In this document: one piece after another, positions 15,902 through 24,126 of the stretch | Layout: every line of letters begins with the position of its first letter | Numbering within the stretch: position 1 is the first letter of the stretch | NCBI RefSeq assembly: GCF_003947415.1 | Contig: NZ_QHKL01000012.1 | Coordinates: forward strand, 108,088-172,087 | DNA length: 64,000 nucleotides | Direction: 5' to 3' | From: Amycolatopsis sp. WAC 01376 | GTDB taxonomy: Bacteria > Actinomycetota > Actinomycetes > Mycobacteriales > Pseudonocardiaceae | Made by a program: the position numbers and the translations under genes | The notes under the pieces: generated by a model | Seen by the model: the letters and a program-made list of their open reading frames with translations, nothing else | What the model was told of the DNA's origin: nothing | Databases searched by the model: none

Positions 15902-17206
15902 TTATCGCGACGGACGTTCGGCGGGCAGGAGCAGCGTGAACGTCGCCGGCGACGGGCTGGTCAGCCGCAGCCGCCCGCCTTCCGCCTCGGCGAGGCTCCG
16001 CGCCAGCCGCAGCCCGATCCCGTGGCCTTCGCGCTCTTCGGATCGTTCCCCGGTCACGAACGGATCGTGACCGTCCGCGATCGTGCCCTCGTCGCTCACG
16101 TCGATGGCCAGCGCGTCCCCGGCGTCGCGGGCGAGGACGGTGACCGTGCCGCGTCCGTGCGTCGCCGCGTTGTCCAGCAGCACGGCGAGCACCTGCCGTA
16201 CGGCCGCGTCCGCCGCCCGCGCCGGCAGGGCCTCGCGGCCGCTGATCCGCAGCGCTCGGCCGCGTCCGGCGAGCAGACCGTGCCAGGTCTGGCGGACCTC
16301 TTCGAAAAGTTTGCCGAGGTCGAGCAGCGCACGCGGAGCCCTGGTCTGTTTGGCCAGCGCCAGCAGGTCGTCGATGGTGCGTTCCAGCCGGTCGGCCGAC
16401 GCGATGCCGTCGCGGATCGTCGCGTAGGGGTCGCGATCGGGGCTCTCCAGCGCCGCCTCCAGTTGCAGCCGCAGCCCGGTCAACGGCGTCCGCAACTGGT
16501 GCGAGGCGTCGGAGGAGAAGGTCCGCTCGCGTTCTAGCGTCTCGCCGATCCGCTCGGACGTGACGTCGAGCGCTTCGGCGACCTGGTCGATCTCGCGGAT
16601 CCCCGTCCGGCGGGCGCGGACGGTGAAGTCGCCCTCGCCGAGTCGCTCGGCGGTGGCGGCCAGATCCTCCAGCGGCCGCGCCAGCCGGGTGGCGATCCGG
16701 CGTCCGATCAGCCAGCTGGCCCCGATCGCGAGCCCGGCGAGCACGATCATCTTGATCCAGGTCAGCCGGATCCGGGCGTCCAGTTCGGACCGGGGGTGGG
16801 CGGCGCGGACCACGCCGACCAGCGACTGCCCGCTGAGCACCGGGACGGCCAGGACGACCTCGTCTTCGCGGGTCCCGGTCGCCATGTCGGTGTAGTGCGC
16901 TTCGCGGACGTATCGGTCTTCACTGGCCGGGCCATTACCGGCCAGGAGCCTGCCTGTCGGGGTGTAGACCGCGACCCTGATCCCGCGGATACGGTCCTTG
17001 TCCGGTTTGATCGGCCGGAGCTCCGGGACCCGGCCGTTGGCGAGATCGCCGGTCACGTCGAGCACGACCGTGTCGGCGACCCGTTCGAGGTCGTGGGTCG
17101 AGTTGCCCTCGTGGAACCTCGCGACCGCGATGGCCAGCGGCGCCCCGAAGAGGGTGATCGCCAGCACCGCGGCCAGCACGGTGAGGGTGACGATCCGGCG
17201 GCGCAC
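15902..17206 (-). CDS. Sensor histidine kinase (HAMP, HisKA, HATPase)
   Basis: A 434-residue membrane kinase from the GTG at 17206; in-frame starts exist up to TTG 17281. Two transmembrane segments (VTLTVLAAVLAITLFGAPLAIAV near the start and IKMIVLAGLAIGASWLI near 150-165) bracket an extracytoplasmic sensor of about 110 residues. A HAMP region, the H-box SSDASHQLRTPLTGL with phospho-accepting His236, the N-box VLLDNAATHG and the G-box GHGIGLRL follow. The closest response regulator is not adjacent but at 19594-20298, beyond a divergent ABC exporter; this arrangement suggests the pair controls that exporter. Confidence 0.9.
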   Translation of the reverse strand: MRRRIVTLTVLAAVLAITLFGAPLAIAVARFHEGNSTHDLERVADTVVLDVTGDLANGRVPELRPIKPDKDRIRGIRVAVYTPTGRLLAGNGPASEDRYVREAHYTDMATGTREDEVVLAVPVLSGQSLVGVVRAAHPRSELDARIRLTWIKMIVLAGLAIGASWLIGRRIATRLARPLEDLAATAERLGEGDFTVRARRTGIREIDQVAEALDVTSERIGETLERERTFSSDASHQLRTPLTGLRLQLEAALESPDRDPYATIRDGIASADRLERTIDDLLALAKQTRAPRALLDLGKLFEEVRQTWHGLLAGRGRALRISGREALPARAADAAVRQVLAVLLDNAATHGRGTVTVLARDAGDALAIDVSDEGTIADGHDPFVTGERSEEREGHGIGLRLARSLAEAEGGRLRLTSPSPATFTLLLPAERPSR

Positions 17207-17316
17207 GGACAGAGTGTGGCCGAAGAGGGAGAGGATCACCCACCCGACGCGATATTTTGCCGTCCGTTGACCTGAGTTCAAGGCGATGTTGACCCCGTTC
17301 GCTTTACCTTGGGGCC

Positions 17317-17832
17317 ATGCGCCGACGTGCCGCCGTCATGGCAGGCCCGGGGCCCGGATCCGTCCCCCTCGTCCGGTTCGCCGTCCCGGGCGAGTGTGTG
17401 GCCGTGCTGCCCGCCGGAAGTGGCGACGCCCCCGCCGGTTCTCCCGGTGTCGGAGTGCTGCTCAGACGCGGGAACCTCTTCGGTCATCTCACCGTCGGGC
17501 AGAACGTCGTGCTGGCGGGAAGGCTCGCCGGCCGTCGCTCCCTGCGCGATGCCGGCGACCTGCTCGAACTGGTCGGACTCGCCGGCCGCGGCGACACCTA
17601 TCCGGACACGCTGTCGCCCCTGGAAGGCGCGCGGGCCGGAGTCGCCGTCGCGCTGGCCGGGGCACCCGAGATCGTGGTCGCCGACGAACCGGCCGGAGAA
17701 CTCGACGGGCTCGCCGCGCTCGAACTCATGGATCTGCTGTGCGCTGTCGCGGCCCGCGGGACGGCCGTCGTCGTGGCGACCCGTGACCACCAGATCGCGG
17801 CGGCCGCGCACCGGATCGTGAGAGTGGCGTGA
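17317..17832 (+). CDS. Short ABC ATPase lacking Walker A
   Basis: A 171-residue, truncated-looking ABC-type ATPase. The position of Walker A reads LPAGSGDAPAG (residues 31-41), without the Lys-Ser/Thr that binds ATP phosphates. The signature region is LSPLE (99-103), whereas Walker B and catalytic Glu are intact (IVVADEPAGELD, 119-130). The Q-loop side is GVGVLLRRGNLF. It is about 50 residues shorter than normal. The stop overlaps the GTG of the second ATPase gene. The pair probably forms a heterodimer in which this partner does not bind ATP in the usual way. Confidence 0.75.
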   Translation: MRRRAAVMAGPGPGSVPLVRFAVPGECVAVLPAGSGDAPAGSPGVGVLLRRGNLFGHLTVGQNVVLAGRLAGRRSLRDAGDLLELVGLAGRGDTYPDTLSPLEGARAGVAVALAGAPEIVVADEPAGELDGLAALELMDLLCAVAARGTAVVVATRDHQIAAAAHRIVRVA

Positions 17833-18488
17833 GGCCACCACTGGTCCGCACCGACGAGCTGGCGCACACCTATGGTTCCGGCCTGACCGCGGTGGTCGCC
17901 GTACACGGCGTCACCTGCGTGATCGGCGCGGAGACCCGCGCGGTCGTGAACGGCAGGGCCGGCGCCGGGAAGACCACGCTGCTGCATCTGCTCGCCGGGA
18001 TGAAGAAACCGACGGCGGGCACCATCGAGTGGCCCGCGTTCGAGCCGTCGCCGCCGGGGCCCGACCTGATCGGGCTGGTGCTGCAGGACGGCGGGCTGCT
18101 GCGCGATCTCGACGTCCGGCTCAACGTCGCCCTGCCGCTGGTCCTCGCGGGCCGCACCGGCACCGCGGTCCGTGACGCCGTCGACGGCGCGCTGGAGCTC
18201 GTGGGCCTCGCCGGTTTCGCCAAGAAGGCGCCTCGTGACCTGACCGGTGAGCAGATCCGGCTCGCCATCCTGGCCAGGGCGCTCGCGCCCGCACCGAAAC
18301 TCATCCTCGCCGACGACCCGGCGGGCTGGCTGGACCAGCGCGCGGGGGAGCGGCTCCTCGGCAGGCTCGTGCAGGCCGCGGACCGGCTGGCCGCCGGACT
18401 GCTGGTGGCCACCGCCGAACCGGCGCCTGCCGGGCTGTTCGGCGAACAGTGGGCGATGGTCGACGGGAAGCTGGTGCGGGACCGATGA
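17829..18488 (+). CDS. ABC transporter ATPase with altered catalytic motifs
   Basis: A 219-residue ATPase of the LolD/MacB-like export group. Walker A is intact (GRAGAGKTT, residues 42-50). The Q-loop is GLVLQDGGLL, the signature is LTGEQ (138-142) instead of LSGGQ, and Walker B ends in ADDP (161-164) so the catalytic Glu is replaced by Asp. The switch His is not evident (VATAEPA). Combined with the preceding Walker-A-less protein, neither nucleotide site is canonical. GTG at 17829 overlaps the upstream stop; its own stop overlaps the permease start. Confidence 0.82.
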   Translation: MRPPLVRTDELAHTYGSGLTAVVAVHGVTCVIGAETRAVVNGRAGAGKTTLLHLLAGMKKPTAGTIEWPAFEPSPPGPDLIGLVLQDGGLLRDLDVRLNVALPLVLAGRTGTAVRDAVDGALELVGLAGFAKKAPRDLTGEQIRLAILARALAPAPKLILADDPAGWLDQRAGERLLGRLVQAADRLAAGLLVATAEPAPAGLFGEQWAMVDGKLVRDR

Positions 18489-19600
18489 TGGCGGCGATGG
18501 CGTTGTGGGTCGGCGGGATCGCGCGTGTGCGCCCCGCCAGGCTCGGCGTGCCCGCCGCCGGGGTCGCGATCGTGACCACGCTGCTCGCGGTGCACGACTG
18601 GACCTGGACCCCGGCACCGCGCTGGATACCGGCGATGGTGCTCGTGGTGCTGCTGGCCACCCCCTCGGCGCGGGTGCTGCGGGCGGATCAGGACCTGCTG
18701 CGCGCCCGAGGCGCCACCGGCGGTCAGGTGTTCGGACTGGCCGCCGCCGAAGCCGCGGCGGCGGGCCTCACCGGCGGCGTGACCGGGGTGGCACTGTCCC
18801 TGGCCTGTGGCTTCTCGACCGGCAGCGGCGTAGCGCTCGTCCGGGAAATCGTTCTCTTGCTGGTCGCCGGGCTGCTCGTCGCGGCACTCGCCATCCTGCC
18901 CCCGGTGCTGCGCGAGTGGTACTTCGTCCCGGCCGACGGCGGGCCGCCCTGGTGGTCGCCCTACGGCATCGACTTCATCCTGCTCGCGCTCGCCTTGGTC
19001 TGGCCGCTGTTCGGCTGGGCGGGCGGCACGATGCTGTTGTGGCGATTGGTGGAGCTGGGGCTGCGGAAGGGGAAGCGGGTGATCGGCGGGATACTCCGGC
19101 CGCTCGTTTCGGGGCTCGCGGGCGTGATCGCGCTGTCCATTTCGTGGCGGAGCGCGCTCCTGGCGCGATCGGTGGTGCTGGTCGCGCTGGCGGTGGCCTT
19201 CGCCATTTCGACCGCTCTCACCAAGGACGGCTGCGGCGAGGCCGAGGTCGATCTGATCGCGTCCCTGATCCTCGCGGCCGCCGCGGCAGGCCCCTCGTTC
19301 GGAGCGGCGCTCAACGAACGCCGCCGCGACCTGCTGATCGTGAGCACACTCGGCGGGAAACGGCGTCAGGTGGCGGCGTTCATCGCGGGTGACGCGCTGG
19401 TCGTCGGCGGCGGGGGCCTGATCGCCGGCCACCTGCTCGGCGTGCTGTTCGTCTTCGTCGCGCAGGTGGAGAGAACGCCTTCGCCGCACGGGTACTTCGG
19501 GTTGCTCGCGGTGGTGGTGATCGTGTCGTGCGTCGCGGCGTCGGCGCGGATCGCGCAGCTCGCCGCCCGCGACGAGGTATCAGACCTGCGCGACTACTGA
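18485..19600 (+). CDS. ABC transporter permease, FtsX-like but divergent
   Basis: A 371-residue integral membrane protein with about eight to ten hydrophobic segments, for example AGVAIVTTLLAV, WIPAMVLVVLLATP, EIVLLLVAGLLVAALAIL, VVLVALAVAFAIS and YFGLLAVVVIVSCVAA. RARGATGGQVFGLAAAE and STLGGKRRQVAAFIAGDAL resemble the cytoplasmic coupling motifs of FtsX/MacB-type permeases (RxxGA, LRALGxxRxQ), present twice as in a fused two-half permease. It follows two ATPase genes with ATG overlap. Its end overlaps the convergent response-regulator gene by 7 bp. Confidence 0.78.
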   Translation: MMAAMALWVGGIARVRPARLGVPAAGVAIVTTLLAVHDWTWTPAPRWIPAMVLVVLLATPSARVLRADQDLLRARGATGGQVFGLAAAEAAAAGLTGGVTGVALSLACGFSTGSGVALVREIVLLLVAGLLVAALAILPPVLREWYFVPADGGPPWWSPYGIDFILLALALVWPLFGWAGGTMLLWRLVELGLRKGKRVIGGILRPLVSGLAGVIALSISWRSALLARSVVLVALAVAFAISTALTKDGCGEAEVDLIASLILAAAAAGPSFGAALNERRRDLLIVSTLGGKRRQVAAFIAGDALVVGGGGLIAGHLLGVLFVFVAQVERTPSPHGYFGLLAVVVIVSCVAASARIAQLAARDEVSDLRDY

Positions 19601-20298
19601 GCTTCGAGAGGCTGTTCGAGGCGGTACCCGTGGCCGCGCAACGTCGAAATCCGCGGCGCCTGCTCGGGCGTGGGCGCCGACTCGGTCAGCTTCCGGCGCA
19701 GCGCGGCGATGTGCACGTCCAGGGTCTTCGTGGAGCCGTACCAGTGCGCGTCCCACACCTCCGACATCAGGGTGTCCCGGCTGACCGCGACACCCGGCTG
19801 CTCGGCCAGCCGGGCGAGCAGGTCGAACTCCTTGGCCCGCAACGGGATCTCCCGTCCACCGACGCTGACCCGCCGTCCGGCGGTGTCCACCCGCAGATGG
19901 CCGACGGCGATCGCGGGCCTGCTTTCGGGCGGGGCCGTCCCGCGCCGCAGATGCGCCCGCACCCTGGCGAGCAGCTCACCGAGACGGATGGGTTTGGTGA
20001 GGTAGTCGTCGGCGCCTGCCTCCAGGCCGACGACGACGTCCATCTCCTCCTGCCGGGCGGTCAGGATGACCAGGACGGCGCCGGGCAGTTCCGCCCGCAG
20101 CCGTCGGCAGACCTCGACCCCGTCCAGATCCGGCAGGCCGAGGTCGAGCAGGACGAAGTCGATGTCGCCCTCCGCCGCGGCCGCGAGCTCGGTGCGGCCG
20201 TCGCGCTGCCAGGAAACCTCGTAGCCGTGCAGACGGAGCGTCGATTCGAGGACACCGCCGATCGCGTCGTCGTCTTCGACCACCAGCAATTTCGGCAT
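19594..20298 (-). CDS. OmpR-family response regulator
   Basis: A 234-residue two-component regulator. Receiver domain: acidic pocket VVEDDD, phospho-acceptor Asp52 (LLDLGLPD), Thr in ILTAR, Lys in YLTKPIRLGE. The C-terminal winged helix has LRAKEFDLLARLAEQPG, TLMSEVW and TKTLDVHIAALRRKL. It is separated from the kinase gene at 15902-17206 by the ABC exporter genes, on the same strand as the kinase. No other orphan kinase is in the window, so these two are the likely partners. Confidence 0.93.
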   Translation of the reverse strand: MPKLLVVEDDDAIGGVLESTLRLHGYEVSWQRDGRTELAAAAEGDIDFVLLDLGLPDLDGVEVCRRLRAELPGAVLVILTARQEEMDVVVGLEAGADDYLTKPIRLGELLARVRAHLRRGTAPPESRPAIAVGHLRVDTAGRRVSVGGREIPLRAKEFDLLARLAEQPGVAVSRDTLMSEVWDAHWYGSTKTLDVHIAALRRKLTESAPTPEQAPRISTLRGHGYRLEQPLEAQ

Positions 20299-20342
20299 GC
20301 GGGGCAGCTTAACCGTTGAACACTGTTCTTTTCGGCTGAGAC

Positions 20343-20368
20343 GTTACGAACACCACCTCTTCCGTAAC
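20343..20368. promoter_or_regulatory. Inverted repeat upstream of the response-regulator gene
   Basis: gttacg (20343-20348) and cgtaac (20363-20368) with a 14-bp spacer, 45 bp upstream of the start codon on the minus strand and close to the end of the Lnt-like gene. Possible autoregulatory site. Confidence 0.3.
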
Positions 20369-20374
20369 AGCGCG

Positions 20375-21847
20375 CTAACGGTTCCTTCGATATGTCCATA
20401 AAGGACAGAGCGCGGCCGCCGCGAGACACAGCCAGGCGAACACGTCACCGACACGGCCGTACACGGTCTGTGTTCGCGACTGCACCGGAAGATCCGCGAC
20501 GAGCGTCTGCTGATCCGTGCGGTGGTAGTCGGCATGCCCGAGCACACGCCCTTGGCTGTCCACAGCTGTGGAATTCCCGTGGGTGGAGTGCCGGAAGAGC
20601 GCGTAACCGTTCTCCACCGCGCGGAAGGTGGCTTTTTCCGCATGCAGCGAGCCGAATCCCGCCCAGTCGTTGGCGGGGACGAGCATCAGCGAGGTTCCCT
20701 TGTCCGCGGCCTGGCGCATGAGGCCCGGGAAGTCCGCGTCGTAACAGATGACCGTCGCGAGCCGTCCGTACGGCGAATCCGCGGTGGGCACGATGCCCGG
20801 ACCGGGAGTCATCGGTTCCATCGGCGTGGGATGCGTCTTGTCGTAGGTCCACGACACCTCGCCGGTCGGCCCGACGAGCACGGCCACGTTGCGAATGTAA
20901 GGCGCCTGCGCGGTGTAGAGCGCGTACGCGAGGCCGACGTGGATGCCCGCCTGTTTCGCTTCGGCGCCGACTCGCCTCAGCAGCGCCGCCTGGTCGCGTT
21001 CCAGCACCCTGGCGTGCGTTTCCGGCCAGAGCACGATCTTCGCCCCCGCCGACGACTGCTGCCGGGTCCTGGTCACGAGATCCTCGGTGACCGGGGCGAA
21101 GGCGGCGCCGACCGCGGCCGGATCCGCCGCGCCGACTTCTTGCGCCCGCCAATACTTGACCCCGATCCGCTCCAGTGCGTCGGAACTCGACCGGTCGGCC
21201 TCGGCCGAGGGGCTGATCCCCGCGATCCGCACCGTCTTCGTCGTGGGAGCGTCGAACAGCAACCGCGCGCCACCGGCGGCGAACACCAGGCCGAGCAGGC
21301 AAACGTGGACGAGGACCGTGCGCTTGGCCCGCGGCCATCCCTCCGCCCACACCGTGTTCGCGACCGACGCGAACCACGCGAGGACGAAGGTGAGGCCGTA
21401 CACGCCGGTCACCGACGCCGTCTGGAGCAGCGGCAGATTCCCGGACTGGGTGCTGCCGAGCGCGCCGAAATCCCCGAATCCGGTGATCACCGTGAAGAGG
21501 TACTCGCCCGCGACGAGCGTCACCGGGAACACCAGTGTCCTCAACACCCCCGCACGGTCGGCGAGCAGGCGGTCGGCCAGGAACGCCGTCGTCTGCACCA
21601 CCGCGAGCAGGGTGAACGCGAGCAGCGCGGAGAGCACGAACAGCAGGCCGGTGACCCCGAGCCAGAAGAGTTGCCCGATCAGCAGGGACAGGCCCACCAT
21701 CACGACCGCGCGCCGCGCGGGCACCTGGCGGGCGTAGCGGAGCAGGAAGACCGGGAACACCCACGCCGCGAGCGGGACGTTCCAGTCGGTGTGGACGGCG
21801 AGCAGGAGCAGTGCTGTGCCCAGCAACCAGAGCAGCCGTGGTTTCAT
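20375..21847 (-). CDS. Apolipoprotein N-acyltransferase-like membrane nitrilase
   Basis: A 490-residue protein. The N-terminal half has about six transmembrane helices; the C-terminal half is a carbon-nitrogen hydrolase domain with the catalytic triad Glu276 (LWPETH), Lys337 (YDKTHPTP) and Cys368 (VICYDADFPG). This architecture is that of Lnt, which N-acylates lipoproteins, though similarity outside the motifs looks weak and no polyprenol mannosyltransferase partner (common in actinomycetes) is adjacent. Alternative: a membrane-anchored amidase of the same fold. The ATG at 21847 starts directly with the first hydrophobic helix. Confidence 0.75.
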   Translation of the reverse strand: MKPRLLWLLGTALLLLAVHTDWNVPLAAWVFPVFLLRYARQVPARRAVVMVGLSLLIGQLFWLGVTGLLFVLSALLAFTLLAVVQTTAFLADRLLADRAGVLRTLVFPVTLVAGEYLFTVITGFGDFGALGSTQSGNLPLLQTASVTGVYGLTFVLAWFASVANTVWAEGWPRAKRTVLVHVCLLGLVFAAGGARLLFDAPTTKTVRIAGISPSAEADRSSSDALERIGVKYWRAQEVGAADPAAVGAAFAPVTEDLVTRTRQQSSAGAKIVLWPETHARVLERDQAALLRRVGAEAKQAGIHVGLAYALYTAQAPYIRNVAVLVGPTGEVSWTYDKTHPTPMEPMTPGPGIVPTADSPYGRLATVICYDADFPGLMRQAADKGTSLMLVPANDWAGFGSLHAEKATFRAVENGYALFRHSTHGNSTAVDSQGRVLGHADYHRTDQQTLVADLPVQSRTQTVYGRVGDVFAWLCLAAAALCPLWTYRRNR

Positions 21848-21917
21848 GCCGCGAACGGTAGGAAAACCACGGCCGCCCCGACAGCGGACCTTGGGCAGCG
21901 AGTGCCCCTTACTTTCG

Positions 21918-22724
21918 TCAGGAAACGTGGTCCCGGTAGGCCGTGATGGTCTCCGCGAGCACTTCACCACCGGGACGGCGCCAGAGATCGGCGTCGAACA
22001 CCTCGACCTCGATCGGCCCGGTGTACCCGGCGGCCTCGACGCAGGCCTTCAGGTGCCGGTGGTCGATCGGGCCGTCACCGGGCAGCGCCCGGCCGAGCAG
22101 GGTGTCGGTGAGCGGCACCTTCTGGTCGCAGACGTGGAATCCGGCGATCCGCCCGGCCGCCGCGGCGATCGATTCCTCGATCCGCGGATCCCACCACACG
22201 TGGAACTCGTCGACGATCACGCCGACCTGTCCGGCGGGATGCTCCAGCGCGATCGCCAGCGCCTGCTCCACAGTGGACAGCACCGAACGTTCGGCGCACT
22301 GCATGGGGTGCAGTGGTTCCAAGCCGAGGCGGACCCCGCGCTCACCAGCGTACGGCGCCAGCTCACCGACCGCGTCCGCGACCCGCTGCCGCGACGACGC
22401 CAGGTCGCCGTTCACCCCGCCCACGACCAGGACGAGGACGCCGGCGCCCAGCGCGGCGGCTTCGTCGATCGCCTCCCTGGTCTGCGCGAGACCGTCCACA
22501 GGAGACCCTTCCGGGGTGATCCCGGTGAAGAAACCGCCACGGCACAACGACGACACGCCGACGTCGTACTCCTTGAGCAGCCGCGCGGTCTCCTCGACAC
22601 CGGTCTCGGCGACCTTGTCCCGCCACAGGCCGATCCAGCGGACACCCGCTTCGGCGCAGCCCGCGACGGCCTCCGGCAGCGACCACGCCTTGGTGGTGAT
22701 CTGGTTCAGGCTCAACCGGTCCAT
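21918..22724 (-). CDS. Sugar phosphate isomerase/epimerase family (AP-endonuclease-2 fold)
   Basis: A 268-residue TIM-barrel protein of the xylose-isomerase-like group. LNQITTKAWSLPEAVAGCAEAG, GLEPLHP (metal-binding Glu), VIVDEFHVWWD and VEVFDADLWRR are typical. Metal-dependent isomerase or epimerase activity on a sugar or polyol derivative is expected. Its ATG overlaps by one base the stop of the DUF993 gene, so both are one operon under the LacI-type operator at 23897. The exact sugar is unknown. Confidence 0.85.
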   Translation of the reverse strand: MDRLSLNQITTKAWSLPEAVAGCAEAGVRWIGLWRDKVAETGVEETARLLKEYDVGVSSLCRGGFFTGITPEGSPVDGLAQTREAIDEAAALGAGVLVLVVGGVNGDLASSRQRVADAVGELAPYAGERGVRLGLEPLHPMQCAERSVLSTVEQALAIALEHPAGQVGVIVDEFHVWWDPRIEESIAAAAGRIAGFHVCDQKVPLTDTLLGRALPGDGPIDHRHLKACVEAAGYTGPIEVEVFDADLWRRPGGEVLAETITAYRDHVS

Positions 22725-23875
22725 CAGGCCACCCCCGCCGCGGCGAGCAGCGGACGCATCCGCGCGACGGCGAGATCCGGGTCGGCGAGCGCCCCGGCGG
22801 CGTCGGCCAGGCGCAGCAGTTCGGCCAGATGCGTGATGGACCGGGCTGATTCGCGGCCGGCGACCATCCGGAAGTGCTCCTGGTGCCCGTTGAGGTAGGC
22901 GAGGAACACGACGCCGGTCTTGTAGTTCCTGGTGGGCGCACGGAAGATGGCGCGGCTCAGCGCCACCGTCGGGTCCAGCAGGCCGTGGAAGCCCGCCTTG
23001 TCGCCTTCGTCGAGCCGGGCGAGCGCGGCGGCGGCGACCTGCGCGACGGCGTCGAAAATGCCCAGAAGTGCTTCGCTGTGGCCCTGATCGTCCCCGGCGA
23101 TCAGTTCCGGGTAGTTGAAGTCGTCGCCGGTGTAGCACTTGACGCCTTCGGGCAGCGCCCGGCGGAACTCGGTCTCGATCGACGCGTCGAGCACCGAAAC
23201 CTTGACCCCGGCGATCACGCCGGCGTGCTCGGCGCAGAGCCTGCCCAGTTCCTTGGCGGCCTCGCGGACGTCACCGTGGCCCCAGTAACCCGCCAGCGCC
23301 GGATCGAACTGCTCGCCCAGCCAGTGCAGCAGGACCGGACGGTCGGCGCCGGAGAGCAGTTTCCCGTACGCGGCATGGTAATCCGCGGGTCCGGACGCCG
23401 ACGCGGCCAGCGCGCGGCTGGCCATCACGACGGGGATCGCCCCGGCCTCGCCGACCAGGTCGAGCTGCTCGTGCCAGGCGTCCACAATGGACTCGGCGGT
23501 GGCCTCCCCGCCGGGAAGCTGATCGGTGCCGACGCCCGCCACCCACGGCCGTCCGGCGGCGAGCGCCCCGGTGCGCCGGATGAGGTCCTTGGTGGTGTCC
23601 CAGTCCAGGCCCATCCCGCGCTGTGCGGTGTCCATCGCTTCGGCCACGCCGAGACCGCAGGACCACAGGTGCTCGCGGAAGGCGAGCGTGGTGTCCCAAT
23701 CCAGCACGGCGCCTTCTTCGGGGTCGGCGGGCGCGAGCGGGTCGGCGACGACGTGTGCTGCCGCGTAAGCGATCCGGGAGGTCGGCGGCGAGGCCGGTTT
23801 CGCGGGCGTTTCCGCCCCTCGCGGCGTCCACTCCACCAGGCCGCCGTCGGCGGTGGGCAGGGCGATCAAGGTCAT
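22724..23875 (-). CDS. DUF993 family protein (aldolase-like TIM barrel)
   Basis: A 383-residue protein of the DUF993 family, distantly related to dihydrodipicolinate synthase-type aldolases. LDWDTTLAFREHLWSCGLGVAEAMDTAQRG is a conserved N-terminal region, followed by VAGVGTDQLPGG, LLHWLGEQFDP, GVKVSVLD (possible Schiff-base Lys) and CYTGDDFNYPELI. In actinomycetes the family usually sits in sugar or inositol-like catabolic clusters with an isomerase, as here. The ATG at 23875 lies 22 bp from a perfect LacI-type operator. Confidence 0.85.
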   Translation of the reverse strand: MTLIALPTADGGLVEWTPRGAETPAKPASPPTSRIAYAAAHVVADPLAPADPEEGAVLDWDTTLAFREHLWSCGLGVAEAMDTAQRGMGLDWDTTKDLIRRTGALAAGRPWVAGVGTDQLPGGEATAESIVDAWHEQLDLVGEAGAIPVVMASRALAASASGPADYHAAYGKLLSGADRPVLLHWLGEQFDPALAGYWGHGDVREAAKELGRLCAEHAGVIAGVKVSVLDASIETEFRRALPEGVKCYTGDDFNYPELIAGDDQGHSEALLGIFDAVAQVAAAALARLDEGDKAGFHGLLDPTVALSRAIFRAPTRNYKTGVVFLAYLNGHQEHFRMVAGRESARSITHLAELLRLADAAGALADPDLAVARMRPLLAAAGVA

Positions 23876-23896
23876 CGGGTCTCCGTGGCACGGGGG

Positions 23897-23914
23897 TGAG
23901 AAAGCGCTTTCTCA
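23897..23914. promoter_or_regulatory. LacI-family operator
   Basis: The 18-bp perfect palindrome tgagaaagcgctttctca, with the GAAAGCGCTTTC core typical of LacI/GalR regulators, lies just upstream of the DUF993-isomerase operon. The LacI-type gene at 24127-25167 is the next gene upstream. Confidence 0.8.
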
Positions 23915-23966
23915 TTCCACGTTAAGTCACCTCGTAGGCCGCACACAAGGGGCTCAGCGTCTATTG

Positions 23967-24082
23967 GTGAACCCGCGTCCGCGATCGACGTCGGCAGGGC
24001 GCTGTTCGGTCGTCCACGTCACGGATGTGGACAAGGCGCCCTGCCACCGCGATAGCGGGGCCTTCGGCCGGGGCGGGTTCAC
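23967..24082. repeat. Three-level nested inverted repeat between lacI-type gene and DUF993 operon
   Basis: gtgaacccgc (23967-23976) pairs with gcgggttcac (24073-24082); inside, ggcagggcgc (23993-24002) pairs with gcgccctgcc (24036-24045); innermost gtccac/gtggac (24012-24017, 24027-24032). All arms are perfect. It lies after the LacI-type gene and shares the ggcagggcgc core with 6076-6154. Confidence 0.6.
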
Positions 24083-24126
24083 GCTCGGTCGCCTTTGCAG
24101 GTCTGTCTTCAGCTCCGCCAACAGGC

